Below the pieces are notes generated by a model. It ran no database searches, was not told the DNA's origin, and was given only the letters and a program-made list of their open reading frames with translations. The translations under genes and the position numbers were made by a program. Below are positions 1 through 5,786 of a DNA stretch of 8,201 nt, piece by piece; the first letter of the stretch is position 1, and each line of letters begins with the position of its first letter. This DNA comes from JAICLL01 sp035252155 (lineage in GTDB: Bacteria > Planctomycetota > Planctomycetia > Pirellulales > JAICIG01): assembly GCA_035252155.1 (NCBI GenBank), contig DATFDL010000253.1, positions 1 to 8,201 on the forward strand. The letters are read 5' to 3'.

Positions 1-37
1 AGGGATTTCTGGAAGGAATCGCCAGTTGAAGCAACGG

Positions 38-84
38 GGGTTCAGGGTTCAAAAAAGGGTTCAGGGTTCAGGGTTCAGGGTTCA
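38..84 (+). repeat. GGGTTCA heptad array (left copy), G-quadruplex motif
   Basis: Heptads lie at 38-44 and 45-51, then five A's (52-56), then four more heptads at 57-63, 64-70, 71-77 and 78-84. The four-unit block has the form (GGG-TTCA)x4, which satisfies the usual G3N1-7 quadruplex pattern with uniform four-base loops. It resembles short tandem heptamer repeats found between genes in some bacteria; that family link is inference. Confidence 0.93.
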
Positions 85-147
85 GCATTTTTTAAAACAC
101 GATCAACGGTCATCGCCGACCAAACCAATTGGCGTTCACGAAAGTGC

Positions 148-194
148 TGAACCCTGAACCCTGAACCCTGAACCCTTTTTTGAACCCTGAACCC
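148..194 (-). repeat. GGGTTCA heptad array (right copy), 3' of rpoD
   Basis: This is the mirror image of the left array. On the minus strand, reading away from rpoD, two heptads (194-181) are followed by A5 and four heptads (175-148). It starts only nine bases after the rpoD stop codon (203-205), so it lies in the rpoD 3' untranslated region. The G-rich strand is the mRNA-like strand, so a quadruplex could form in the transcript as well as in DNA. Confidence 0.93.
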
Positions 195-202
195 CCGTTG
201 CT

Positions 203-1891
203 TCAACTGGCGATTCCTTCCAGAAATCCCTCAAGCTGTTTGCTTCTCACCGGATGCTGCAGCTTGCGGACCGCTTTGGCTTCGATCTGCCGCACGCGTT
301 CGCGGGTGACCTTGAAAATTCGGCCAACCTCTTCGAGCGTGTACGTATAACCGTCGCCCAGCCCATATCTTAGCCGAATGATCTCGCGCTCGCGATAGGT
401 GAGCGTCTTCAGCAAGCCCTCGATCTTGTCCCGCAGCATCACCTGCGAGGCCGAGCGAATGGGGCTTTGCGTGCTGTTGTCCTCAATGAATTCACCAAAG
501 GCGCTGTCTTCGCTCTCGCCCACCGGCCGGTCAAGGCTCACCGGCTGCCGGCCGATATTCAGCACGCGCCGGGTTTCTTCCAAGCTGATGTCGGCCGCGT
601 GGGCCGTTTCTTCCGTGGTGGGTTCTCGGCCCAATTCTTGCAACAGCCGCTTCGATACGTTCCGCAGCCGCGAAAGCACGTCGATCATGTGCACTGGAAT
701 CCGAATAGTGCGGGCCTGATCGGCGATGGCGCGGGTGATCGCCTGGCGGATCCACCAAGTGGCGTAGGTGGAAAACTTGTAACCGCGGCGATACTCGTAT
801 TTGTCGACCGCCCGCATCAGGCCGGTGTTGCCCTCTTGAATCAAATCCAAGAAGCTCAGGCCGCGGTTGCGGTATTTCTTGGCGATCGACACCACCAACC
901 GCAAGTTGCCGCCCGATAGCTCGCGCTTCGAGCGCTCGTAATCCTGGTATTGGGCGCGCATCGTTTCGCACCGGCGCCGCAACGCGCCGGGCGATTCGAG
1001 CGTCATCATCATCAGGTCGCGCAGCTCCTTGCGCAGGTTGGCGCGCTCGTCCTTGGCGGCGGTATTCGCGGCCGTGGGAGCCGACAGCGCCGCCAATCGC
1101 TGTTGCAGTTCGCCCATTCGCCGCGAGATCGCCTCCAGCTCGCGGACCATCGGCTGCACACGGCGGGTGCGCAGGCTCAGTTCTTCGACCAGCGTGAGGG
1201 TCTTGCGGCGGTTCGAGAGAAACCGCCGGCGTGCGGCCAGCCGCTCGTCGCGCGGCAGTTTTTTGTTCATCGCCTGACGGAAGTTGCGCTTGCTCTGGCC
1301 CATCAGATGCCCGAGCGTTCGCAGGTTGTGCGGCATTCGCGCCATGATCTGCTCTTTGGTCAGACGCTCGGTGAGCGAGACTTTGATCGTGCGGTCGAAG
1401 GGCAGAGTGCCGGCGTGGACCTTTTCGAGCGTCTCGATCGTATTGCGCAGGGCAAAGTGGCAGCCCAGCACCGTGCGGCGAAAACGCTTGCGGGTGACTT
1501 CGATCTTTTTGGCCAGCGAAATCTCTTGCTCGCGGGTGAGCAAGGGGATGACGGCCATCTGGCTCAGATACATCCGCACCGGGTCGTCGCTCCACTTGCC
1601 CGGATCGTCGCCCAGGTTGAGCGTGACTTCGGGCTCCAGCGGCGCACCCGCCTCGTCGAGCACGTCGCGATCGGTGGCGGGTCTGTCCTCGGCCGCCGGC
1701 GCTTCGCGCGGCTCGGGCGGCTCGTTCACCAGCTCAATGCCCATGTCTTCCAGGGCGGTGAGCAGGCTGTCGAGCTTGTCGGGGTTGACGGCCTCGTCGG
1801 GCAGGTAATCGTTCACCTGGTCATAGGTAAGATAACCCTGGGCCTTGCCGGTCGCCACCAACTCCGAAAGGTCTTGATCTAAATGGTCCAT
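203..1891 (-). CDS. rpoD: RNA polymerase primary sigma factor (sigma-70, RpoD/SigA)
   Basis: This encodes the housekeeping sigma factor, which directs RNA polymerase core to -35/-10 promoters. It is 562 aa from the ATG at 1889-1891. I chose that start because GGAGG (1901-1905) lies nine bases upstream, and the 68 in-frame residues before it have no family character and would overlap dnaG. Domains: region 1.1-like acidic N-terminus (about 18-57); region 1.2 (DDPVRMYLSQM, 102-112); a long charged, helical non-conserved spacer (about 135-320); region 2 with NLRLVVSIAKKY (329-340), the -10 recognition and melting helix around YKFSTYATWWIRQAI (371-385) and RTIRIPVHM (394-402); region 3 (about 405-450); region 4 with the helix-turn-helix TLEEVGRIFKVTRERVRQIE (518-537), ending HPVRSKQLEGFL. 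These are hallmarks of a primary (group 1) sigma rather than an ECF or other alternative sigma. It follows dnaG by 113 bases. Its final codons lie inside the inverted repeat. Confidence 0.97.
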   Translation of the reverse strand: MDHLDQDLSELVATGKAQGYLTYDQVNDYLPDEAVNPDKLDSLLTALEDMGIELVNEPPEPREAPAAEDRPATDRDVLDEAGAPLEPEVTLNLGDDPGKWSDDPVRMYLSQMAVIPLLTREQEISLAKKIEVTRKRFRRTVLGCHFALRNTIETLEKVHAGTLPFDRTIKVSLTERLTKEQIMARMPHNLRTLGHLMGQSKRNFRQAMNKKLPRDERLAARRRFLSNRRKTLTLVEELSLRTRRVQPMVRELEAISRRMGELQQRLAALSAPTAANTAAKDERANLRKELRDLMMMTLESPGALRRRCETMRAQYQDYERSKRELSGGNLRLVVSIAKKYRNRGLSFLDLIQEGNTGLMRAVDKYEYRRGYKFSTYATWWIRQAITRAIADQARTIRIPVHMIDVLSRLRNVSKRLLQELGREPTTEETAHAADISLEETRRVLNIGRQPVSLDRPVGESEDSAFGEFIEDNSTQSPIRSASQVMLRDKIEGLLKTLTYREREIIRLRYGLGDGYTYTLEEVGRIFKVTRERVRQIEAKAVRKLQHPVRSKQLEGFLEGIAS

Positions 1892-1900
1892 CTGAATTTC

Positions 1901-1905
1901 CCTCC
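1901..1905 (-). promoter_or_regulatory. rpoD ribosome binding site
   Basis: On the minus strand GGAGG stands nine bases before the ATG at 1889-1891. It decides the start of the sigma factor: upstream in-frame starts would place the N-terminus inside dnaG and have no comparable site. Confidence 0.85.
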
Positions 1906-1937
1906 CCGCGCCGTCAATGGCGCGCCTTTGGGCCAAT

Positions 1938-1949
1938 CGATCATGATCG
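1938..1949. promoter_or_regulatory. 12-base palindrome between dnaG and rpoD
   Basis: CGATCATGATCG is a perfect palindrome in the 113-base gap (1892-2004) between dnaG and rpoD, about 47 bases upstream of the rpoD start. It could be a regulator site or small hairpin affecting rpoD expression separately from dnaG. I see no convincing -35/-10 pair in the gap. Chance occurrence is possible. Confidence 0.3.
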
Positions 1950-2004
1950 GGCCGAAATACGGCGGCAAGCCGTTGCTCGGCGGCGATCAAACCGGCGCCG
2001 CATC

Positions 2005-3939
2005 CTACCCGTCCATGGGCGCGGAAATGCCGTGCCGGCGACGCCCCTTTTCTATCGCGCGACGCAGTCGGTCGCACTCCTCCTCCTCGCTGCACGGCTG
2101 CTCGGCGTCGACCGCGGCGAGCAGGGTCTGCTCTTCGCCGTGGTCGCGAATGGCCGCCAGCAGCCGTTCGATCTCGGCGAGCGGATCGGGCGGCGCCCTT
2201 AATTGGCCCAGCTCGTCCGACTCGACGATCAGCGTTTTAAGCTGTGCATCGTCGATCTCCAATAGCAACCGTTCGACGCTCGGCTCGACCCCCGTGGCCA
2301 ACAGTCGGCAGCAGGCCGAAAAGACCGCCCGACGCCGGGGGCAGCGCCAGCGGACCGGCGGATGCCGCATCTCGACCTGCCCCACCAGCCCCGGCGAAGT
2401 GAGCACGATTTCCAGCAGCCACTGCTCGGCTTTGTCGAGCTTGCCGGGCGGATAGTCGCGGCCCTGGTCACCGGCAGTTCCGGCCGTAGATTGGTAGTCC
2501 CGGCCCTCGTGGCCGGCTTGTTCGACCGTCGAACCGCCGGGCTTGCCCGTCACGCCGCCCGAGCCGGCCGCCCCACGCCCTGCCGCCGCACCGCGTTTCC
2601 GCAGGTCGGCCAGCCGCTCACGCAGCACCAGCTCGGCCACGCGAAACCGATGGGCCAGCCGGCTGAGGATCTGATCTTCGCGCAGGCAGGCGCCTCGGTC
2701 ACTCGGTCGCGGCGCTTTGGCCAGCGTACGTAGCATCTCTTCTTGCGCCCGGTGAATGCGGTCCAGCCCGCTCGTTGCATCGAGCCCCTGCGTGACCATC
2801 CGCAGCTTGTGATCCAATGCGTCAACCGCTCCGCCCAGCAACTGCTCGAACGCCTCTTTGCCTTGGGCCAGCAAAAAGTCGGCGGGGTCCAGCTCATCGG
2901 GCAGGGTGAGGATGCGCAGGTCCATCTGGGCCGCCACGAACAACTCGAGGATTTCATCGGCCCGCCGGCGGCCGGCGTCGTCGCCGTCGAGCACCAGCAG
3001 CACCTGGTCGGCAAACCGCCGCAGCACGCGAATGTGCCGTTCGTTCAGCGCCGTGCCGAGCACCGCCACGGCGTTGGCCAGCCCGCATTGCTGAGCGATC
3101 AGGCAATCGGTGTAGCCCTCCATCACCATCACCGTGCGCCCGCGCGAGACGGCGTCTTTGGCCAGGTCGAGACCGTAAAGCGTCTGACTCTTCGAAAACA
3201 GCGGCGTTTCGGGCGAGTTGATGTATTTGGCCACCTCGGCCTCGCCGCCGCCCTTCAAAACGCCGCCCGGCAGCACGCGCCCGCCCAGCGCGATCGAACG
3301 GCCCTGCAGATCGCGTATCGAAAACAACACTCGCCCGCGAAACCAATCGTAAAAGCCTCCGCCTTGCTGCCGCGGACGCACCAGCCCCACGGTTTGCAGC
3401 ACGGCAGGCGTGAACGGCGTGCCACGGGCCCGCTTGAGCAGCCAATCCCACTGTTGCGGAGCGAACCCCAGCCGGAACCGCGCAACGCTCTCGTTGGTGA
3501 TGCCGCGCGACCGCACGTACTCTCGGGCAGGCTCGGCCTCGGGCGATCGCAGCAAGCACTCATGATATTGTCCTTCGGCCCAGGCCATCGCCTGAAACAG
3601 CGTGCGGCGCTGATCGGCATCGCCCGGAGATCCGCCGCCTGACGGCGCTAGCTTTACACCGGCCCGTTCGGCCAGGATGCCGAGCGCTTCGCGGAACGTG
3701 ACATTCTCGCGCTTCTCAATAAACGTAAAGATGTCGCCGCCGATGTTGCAGACAAAGCAGCGGAACGTTTGCCGCTCGGGGTTCACGTGCAGGCTGGGCC
3801 GCGAGTCGTCGTGCCAGGGACAGAGGCCCTTGTAGGCCCGCCCCTCGCGCCGCAGCGGCACATATTCGCCCACCAGATCGACGATGTCGATCGCCCGCTT
3901 AACCTGTTCCTTGGCGTCAAACCCTGGGCCGACCGACAC
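2005..3939 (-). CDS. dnaG: DNA primase DnaG
   Basis: This is the replicative primase, which makes RNA primers at the fork together with the DnaB helicase. It is 644 aa from the GTG at 3937-3939. I chose that start because AAGGGGGG lies just upstream and the protein then opens VSVGPGFDAKEQVKRAIDIV, like other DnaG N-termini; the 81 in-frame residues before it show no primase character. Domains: CHC2 zinc finger with C40, H43, C61, C64 (CPWH and CFVC); catalytic core from about 115, with FRLGFAP (155-161), KYINSPETPLFSKSQTLYGL (238-257), TOPRIM glutamate E274 in EGYTD, and metal-binding D318 and D320 in DGDDAG; DPADFL (351-356). A Gly/Ala-rich linker (449-500) leads to a C-terminal helical part (500-644), presumably the DnaB-binding domain. 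All key residues are present. It is first in a dnaG-rpoD operon; no rpsU is seen upstream. Confidence 0.96.
   Translation of the reverse strand: MSVGPGFDAKEQVKRAIDIVDLVGEYVPLRREGRAYKGLCPWHDDSRPSLHVNPERQTFRCFVCNIGGDIFTFIEKRENVTFREALGILAERAGVKLAPSGGGSPGDADQRRTLFQAMAWAEGQYHECLLRSPEAEPAREYVRSRGITNESVARFRLGFAPQQWDWLLKRARGTPFTPAVLQTVGLVRPRQQGGGFYDWFRGRVLFSIRDLQGRSIALGGRVLPGGVLKGGGEAEVAKYINSPETPLFSKSQTLYGLDLAKDAVSRGRTVMVMEGYTDCLIAQQCGLANAVAVLGTALNERHIRVLRRFADQVLLVLDGDDAGRRRADEILELFVAAQMDLRILTLPDELDPADFLLAQGKEAFEQLLGGAVDALDHKLRMVTQGLDATSGLDRIHRAQEEMLRTLAKAPRPSDRGACLREDQILSRLAHRFRVAELVLRERLADLRKRGAAAGRGAAGSGGVTGKPGGSTVEQAGHEGRDYQSTAGTAGDQGRDYPPGKLDKAEQWLLEIVLTSPGLVGQVEMRHPPVRWRCPRRRAVFSACCRLLATGVEPSVERLLLEIDDAQLKTLIVESDELGQLRAPPDPLAEIERLLAAIRDHGEEQTLLAAVDAEQPCSEEEECDRLRRAIEKGRRRHGISAPMDG
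2453..2517 (-). repeat. In-frame 42-base imperfect duplication in dnaG linker
   Basis: Bases 2453-2475 and 2495-2517 match at 19 of 23 positions with a 42-base (14-codon) period. On the protein they give AGHEGRDY (475-482) and AGDQGRDY (489-496) in the flexible Gly-rich linker between the catalytic core and the helicase-binding end. The period keeps the frame, so the linker appears to have grown by tandem duplication. Confidence 0.7.
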
Positions 3940-3998
3940 CGTGGCCCCCCTTTGCAGAACTGTTGTCGCTGATTGCCGAATTCTCGCCGCCGCGCGGC

Positions 3999-4027
3999 GG
4001 ATCGCAACGCGCGGTGGATCGCAACGC
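3999..4027. repeat. 12-base direct repeat in dnaG leader
   Basis: GGATCGCAACGC occurs at 3999-4010 and again at 4016-4027, a 17-base period. Both copies lie between the proposed -10 box and the dnaG start, so they would sit at the 5' end of the transcript or next to the promoter. Two half-sites on one DNA face or an mRNA leader element are possible; neither is shown. Confidence 0.6.
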
Positions 4028-4036
4028 AGTATAGCA
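4028..4036 (-). promoter_or_regulatory. Candidate extended -10 promoter of dnaG-rpoD
   Basis: The minus strand reads TGCTATACT: a TGn extension followed by TATACT (five of six matches to TATAAT). Transcription would start near 4021 and leave a leader of about 82 bases before the GTG at 3939. TTGAAA (4061-4056) lies upstream but with a 22-base spacer, too long for a normal -35, so I read this as an extended -10 type. Confidence 0.45.
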
Positions 4037-4193
4037 AACCAGCGACGCGGCGAGCTTTCAAGCTGCGCCGCGTCGATTTGCTTGCGAAGAACAAGGCCAC
4101 CCCTCGTCGCTTTCGTTCCGCAACCAATGCCTGACGGACGATTTGCGGCGACCGCCCCATTCATCAACCTCTGCTTATGCAAGCGCCCTCATT

Positions 4194-4235
4194 CTTCAAA
4201 CTTCCAACTTCAAACTTCCAACTTCAAACTTCCAA
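4194..4235. repeat. Three perfect tandem copies of a 14-base unit
   Basis: The unit CTTCAAACTTCCAA occurs three times without change (4194-4207, 4208-4221, 4222-4235). Each unit is itself two near-identical heptads, CTTCAAA and CTTCCAA, so the array is six alternating heptads. The sequence differs from the GGGTTCA array at the window edge but shares the seven-base period. Confidence 0.95.
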
Positions 4236-4364
4236 CTGGCTCCTGCCCCTCGCATCGTCCGGTCGGCTTGCGTACTTGCTTTCCTGCTGTTCAAATCCCC
4301 TTTGAACTCGTGCAATTCATGGCCGAACTGCCCCGCTCGGTCACCCAGTCGTCTTTCTGCCCTG

Positions 4365-4385
4365 ACCTCTGGCCTCCGCCCTCTG
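4365..4385. repeat. Degenerate heptad run (NCCTCYG)x3
   Basis: Bases 4365-4371, 4372-4378 and 4379-4385 read ACCTCTG, GCCTCCG and CCCTCTG, a consistent seven-base period with small variation. It may be a decayed heptad array of a third sequence type. The evidence is modest, because pyrimidine-rich DNA can look periodic by chance. Confidence 0.4.
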
Positions 4386-4659
4386 AGCCCTTCGCTTCCC
4401 TTCCCGCATTGTCCCAGCAAAGTGGCTTCATCGGTTTCGGGGCCCGGCGCCGAGCCGGCGACGTCGCCCCAATCTACTGCGAGGCAAGGAGTTACGCCCG
4501 TCGGTCGCGGCCGAAATCCGTGTGATACAGAAAGCATAAAAAAGACGAATCGTCTTGACGGCGCAGTGCCGCGAAGTCGCGACGCGTGCGGAAATAGTCA
4601 TCACGCTCTGCGTGAGGATGCCTCTTGCGCCCAAAACGTCGGTGCCGCCGCTCGTGGTT

Positions 4660-4697
4660 ACATGCATGTTGACCGCCGCGGGTCCGCGGTCAACAAT
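4660..4697 (+). promoter_or_regulatory. Promoter and operator-like inverted repeat of first antitoxin gene
   Basis: TTGACC (4669-4674), a 17-base spacer and AACAAT (4692-4697) form a possible -35/-10 pair. The ATG follows seven bases after the -10 box, implying a leaderless mRNA; no Shine-Dalgarno is visible. A perfect 9-base inverted repeat GTTGACCGC/GCGGTCAAC (4668-4676, 4686-4694, 9-base loop) covers the -35 and reaches the -10. A 10-base palindrome ACATGCATGT (4660-4669) abuts it. An operator overlapping the promoter is typical of self-repressing toxin-antitoxin loci. The promoter assignment is inference; the repeats are exact. Confidence 0.5.
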
Positions 4698-4704
4698 TTT
4701 GATT

Positions 4705-4905
4705 ATGAGCACGGATACGCACCCGATCATCGACGCCGATACGCAAGCGATCCTGGAGCGCATCGCTCATGGAACGCCGCTTCCCGCCGATGTTTACCAA
4801 CGAATCCAAGAGCGCGGCGACAAACTGACGGAGCAAATTCGCGCGCAATACGGCACGATTGAAATTGCCGTCGATCTCATCCGCGAGATTCGCGACGAGG
4901 AATGA
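4705..4905 (+). CDS. Probable VapB-type antitoxin
   Basis: This 66-aa acidic protein begins MSTDTHPIIDADTQAILERI and ends LIREIRDEE. Its stop TGA (4903-4905) overlaps the ATG (4902-4904) of a PIN-domain reading frame in the ATGA arrangement usual for antitoxin-toxin pairs, which implies translational coupling. No helix-turn-helix or AbrB motif is obvious; the sequence is mostly predicted helix with a GTPLPADVYQRI segment. I identify it mainly by position and size, not by a recognised DNA-binding fold. I chose the ATG at 4705 over a frame beginning at 4555, because the extra 50 residues look non-coding and would run through the operator-like repeat. Its partner toxin is truncated, so it may now be an orphan or act in trans on related toxins. 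Confidence 0.65.
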   Translation: MSTDTHPIIDADTQAILERIAHGTPLPADVYQRIQERGDKLTEQIRAQYGTIEIAVDLIREIRDEE

Positions 4906-5195
4906 TCCCGCTCGAAACGGCTCACGCTTTGACGCGGGCGGAGCGGCAGCGAAGGATTTCCCAAGGTGTGGGCTGGGGCCTATGGCAAAAGATCATGTCG
5001 GATTGCCCAGCGATGCTTCTCTGGACGCCGCTTATGCCCCGTGCATTCGACCTCTCCTCGAAGATGCGTATCGGCGTGTATGATTGCGTCTACGTCGCTC
5101 TGGCCGAAACCGCGCAATGCCGCGTGATCACGGCGGATCAGCGGCTGTTGCACACCTTTCCGGCGCAGACCATTGCTCTGGCTGTAGTGCCCTGA
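4902..5195 (+). pseudogene. Truncated VapC-like PIN-domain toxin, N-terminus lost
   Basis: VapC toxins are PIN-domain ribonucleases with acidic residues that hold a catalytic metal. This frame has 97 aa where complete relatives usually have about 130-145. The C-terminal half is clear: RIGVYDCVYVALAE (56-69) with D61, and VITADQRLLHTF (75-86) with D79. The usual N-terminal strand with its D-x-S/T motif is absent: after Met-Ile the protein goes straight to PLETAHALTRAERQ, a segment normally found about 45 residues in. E5 may be the second catalytic acidic residue. The simplest reading is an in-frame internal deletion of roughly 40-45 codons that kept the start overlapping the antitoxin stop. 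Without the first aspartate it should be inactive as a nuclease. It could still bind the antitoxin and alter its repression; that is speculation. Confidence 0.7.
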
Positions 5196-5266
5196 AGTCT
5201 GGCCCCAGGGGCGACCGCGCGAATGGTTCGCCCGCCGCAGAGGCTTCGCCCAAGAGGATGGATGCC

Positions 5267-5416
5267 TTAGTTCTCCCCAGGTTTCTTGCCGAGTCCGAAG
5301 ACCGCTCTCCATTTCCCCGTAGGGATGTGGATGACGCGGATAAAGGTGCAGGGCTTTCCGTCTTTCTTTGTGCGGCCAATCTGCGTCTCAAAGTCGTGTT
5401 TGTTGAAATACGCCAT
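5267..5416 (-). CDS. Small basic protein, 49 aa, unknown function
   Basis: The minus strand encodes 49 aa from the ATG at 5414-5416 to the TAA at 5267-5269: it begins MAYFNKHDFETQIGRTKKDG and ends AVFGLGKKPGEN. GGGGGAAG just upstream of the ATG is a good ribosome binding site. It starts 22 bases after the stop of the 115-aa gene on the same strand, so the two probably share one mRNA. It is rich in Lys/Arg and has no signal peptide or membrane segment. The composition looks protein-like (beta-strand segments CTFIRVIHI and KWRAVFGL). I do not recognise the family. Confidence 0.55.
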   Translation of the reverse strand: MAYFNKHDFETQIGRTKKDGKPCTFIRVIHIPTGKWRAVFGLGKKPGEN

Positions 5417-5438
5417 GCTTCCCCCGCAGCCACCCGCT

Positions 5439-5786
5439 TTACTCCTTCTCTTTAATCCCTCGAGTTAGCCGTACTCCGCCGACCGCCATAATTTGGAGAC
5501 AGGCCGAATCAAGCTCGTCGCTCGAAATGAGGTCCGCGATCGTCGCTCTGATCGTTTCATGGTCGAGCCTTTTAACGAGTATCATGTCGCAAGCCCAGAG
5601 ATATATCCCCCCCGCGCATTCGCCAGTCATCCGATTCTTTTCAAACAGCGACTCAAGATTCCGAAGCGTGAAGAACGTCGCTGTGTATCGGCGTCCGTCG
5701 GATAGAGTAATCTGGATATCCACGTTGTCATCGAGTTCGTCCCACGACGGACAACCCAAAACATCATATGTGAATTCATCAGCCAT
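5439..5786 (-). CDS. Hypothetical acidic protein, 115 aa
   Basis: The start MADEFTYDVLGCPSW (ATG 5784-5786) is chosen because GAGG lies nine bases upstream; two earlier in-frame ATGs lack a site. The protein is acidic and soluble. It opens with a beta-rich half (DIQITLSDGRRYTATFFTL, 23-41), then LESLFEKNRMTGECAGGIYLWACDMILVK as two blocks (44-72), then a helical end (LDHETIRATIADLISSDEL). Similar small proteins with a Y-x-A-T-F-F-T-L and F-E-K-N-R-x-T-G-E-C pattern exist in unrelated bacteria as far as I recall, without an assigned role. It is followed at 22 bases by a 49-aa basic protein. An acidic/basic small-protein pair between toxin-antitoxin loci could be an immunity or antitoxin-type module, but nothing in the sequence proves this. 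Confidence 0.7.
   Translation of the reverse strand: MADEFTYDVLGCPSWDELDDNVDIQITLSDGRRYTATFFTLRNLESLFEKNRMTGECAGGIYLWACDMILVKRLDHETIRATIADLISSDELDSACLQIMAVGGVRLTRGIKEKE

Larger units (their letters stand above)
1..231. repeat. Perfect 87-base inverted repeat at window edge, 57-base spacer
   Basis: Bases 1-87 are the exact reverse complement of 145-231; the spacer is 88-144. I compared both arms base by base and found no mismatch. The right arm holds the last 27 coding bases (nine codons) and stop codon of rpoD, so the left arm carries a plus-strand copy of that gene end (1-29, reading GFLEGIAS then TGA). Both arms also hold six GGGTTCA heptads broken by five A's. The outer end of the left arm coincides with base 1, so the repeat may continue beyond the window, or the contig may start here. 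In rpoD mRNA it would form a very long stem that could act as a 3' end. Because coding sequence is included, an ordinary inserted transposon-like element is unlikely. An inverted duplication or a fold-back assembly or amplification artefact fits better. Confidence 0.97.
3940..4704. other. Non-coding stretch between dnaG and the antitoxin gene
   Basis: I find no convincing gene in these 765 bases. Open frames here are broken by repeats and give low-complexity Arg/Ser/Pro-rich products. Contents from left to right: the dnaG leader with a 14-base palindrome (3987-4000) and a 12-base direct repeat; a candidate dnaG promoter (4028-4036); three copies of a 14-base tandem repeat (4194-4235); a degenerate heptad run (4365-4385); a 12-base palindrome GGCGACGTCGCC (4457-4468); a small stem AAGACG/CGTCTT around 4543-4557; and the antitoxin promoter/operator (4660-4697). 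No tRNA or rRNA signature was seen. Confidence 0.7.

Noticed and set aside
1..231. MITE or insertion sequence with terminal inverted repeats
   Set aside because: The arms contain the end of the rpoD reading frame, there is no target-site duplication that can be seen, and the 57-base spacer holds no gene.
1..231. Covalently closed hairpin telomere of a linear replicon
   Set aside because: Reading through a hairpin end would give an almost uninterrupted palindrome; here 57 unpaired bases separate the arms, and a fold-back artefact is simpler.
950..1882. Long plus-strand frame (310 aa) opposite rpoD
   Set aside because: It is a shadow of the GC-rich sigma gene: His/Arg/Gln-rich antisense translation with no motif.
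1892..2095. N-terminal extension of the sigma factor by 68 residues
   Set aside because: The extension has no sigma-factor character and overlaps dnaG; a strong GGAGG stands nine bases before the internal ATG at 1891.
2743..3642. Long plus-strand frame (299 aa) opposite dnaG
   Set aside because: Antisense shadow of dnaG, whose conserved motifs on the minus strand account for the sequence.
3940..4182. N-terminal extension of DnaG by 81 residues
   Set aside because: The extra residues are unlike primase, run through the proposed promoter and leader, and the GTG at 3939 gives a normal DnaG N-terminus.
4194..4235. CRISPR-like array
   Set aside because: The units are 14 bases in direct tandem with no spacers; this is a simple tandem repeat.
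4196..4537. Minus-strand frame of 113 aa between dnaG and the antitoxin
   Set aside because: It reads through the tandem repeat (WKFEVGSLKLEV) and the heptad-like run, is rich in Arg/Gly and shows no protein-like pattern.
4555..4704. Longer start for the first antitoxin
   Set aside because: The added 50 residues look random and pass through the inverted repeat and promoter-like boxes; MSTDTH at 4705 fits better.
5196..5266. Terminator after the truncated toxin
   Set aside because: A GGGCGA/TCGCCC pairing with a long loop exists but no T-run follows it on either strand.
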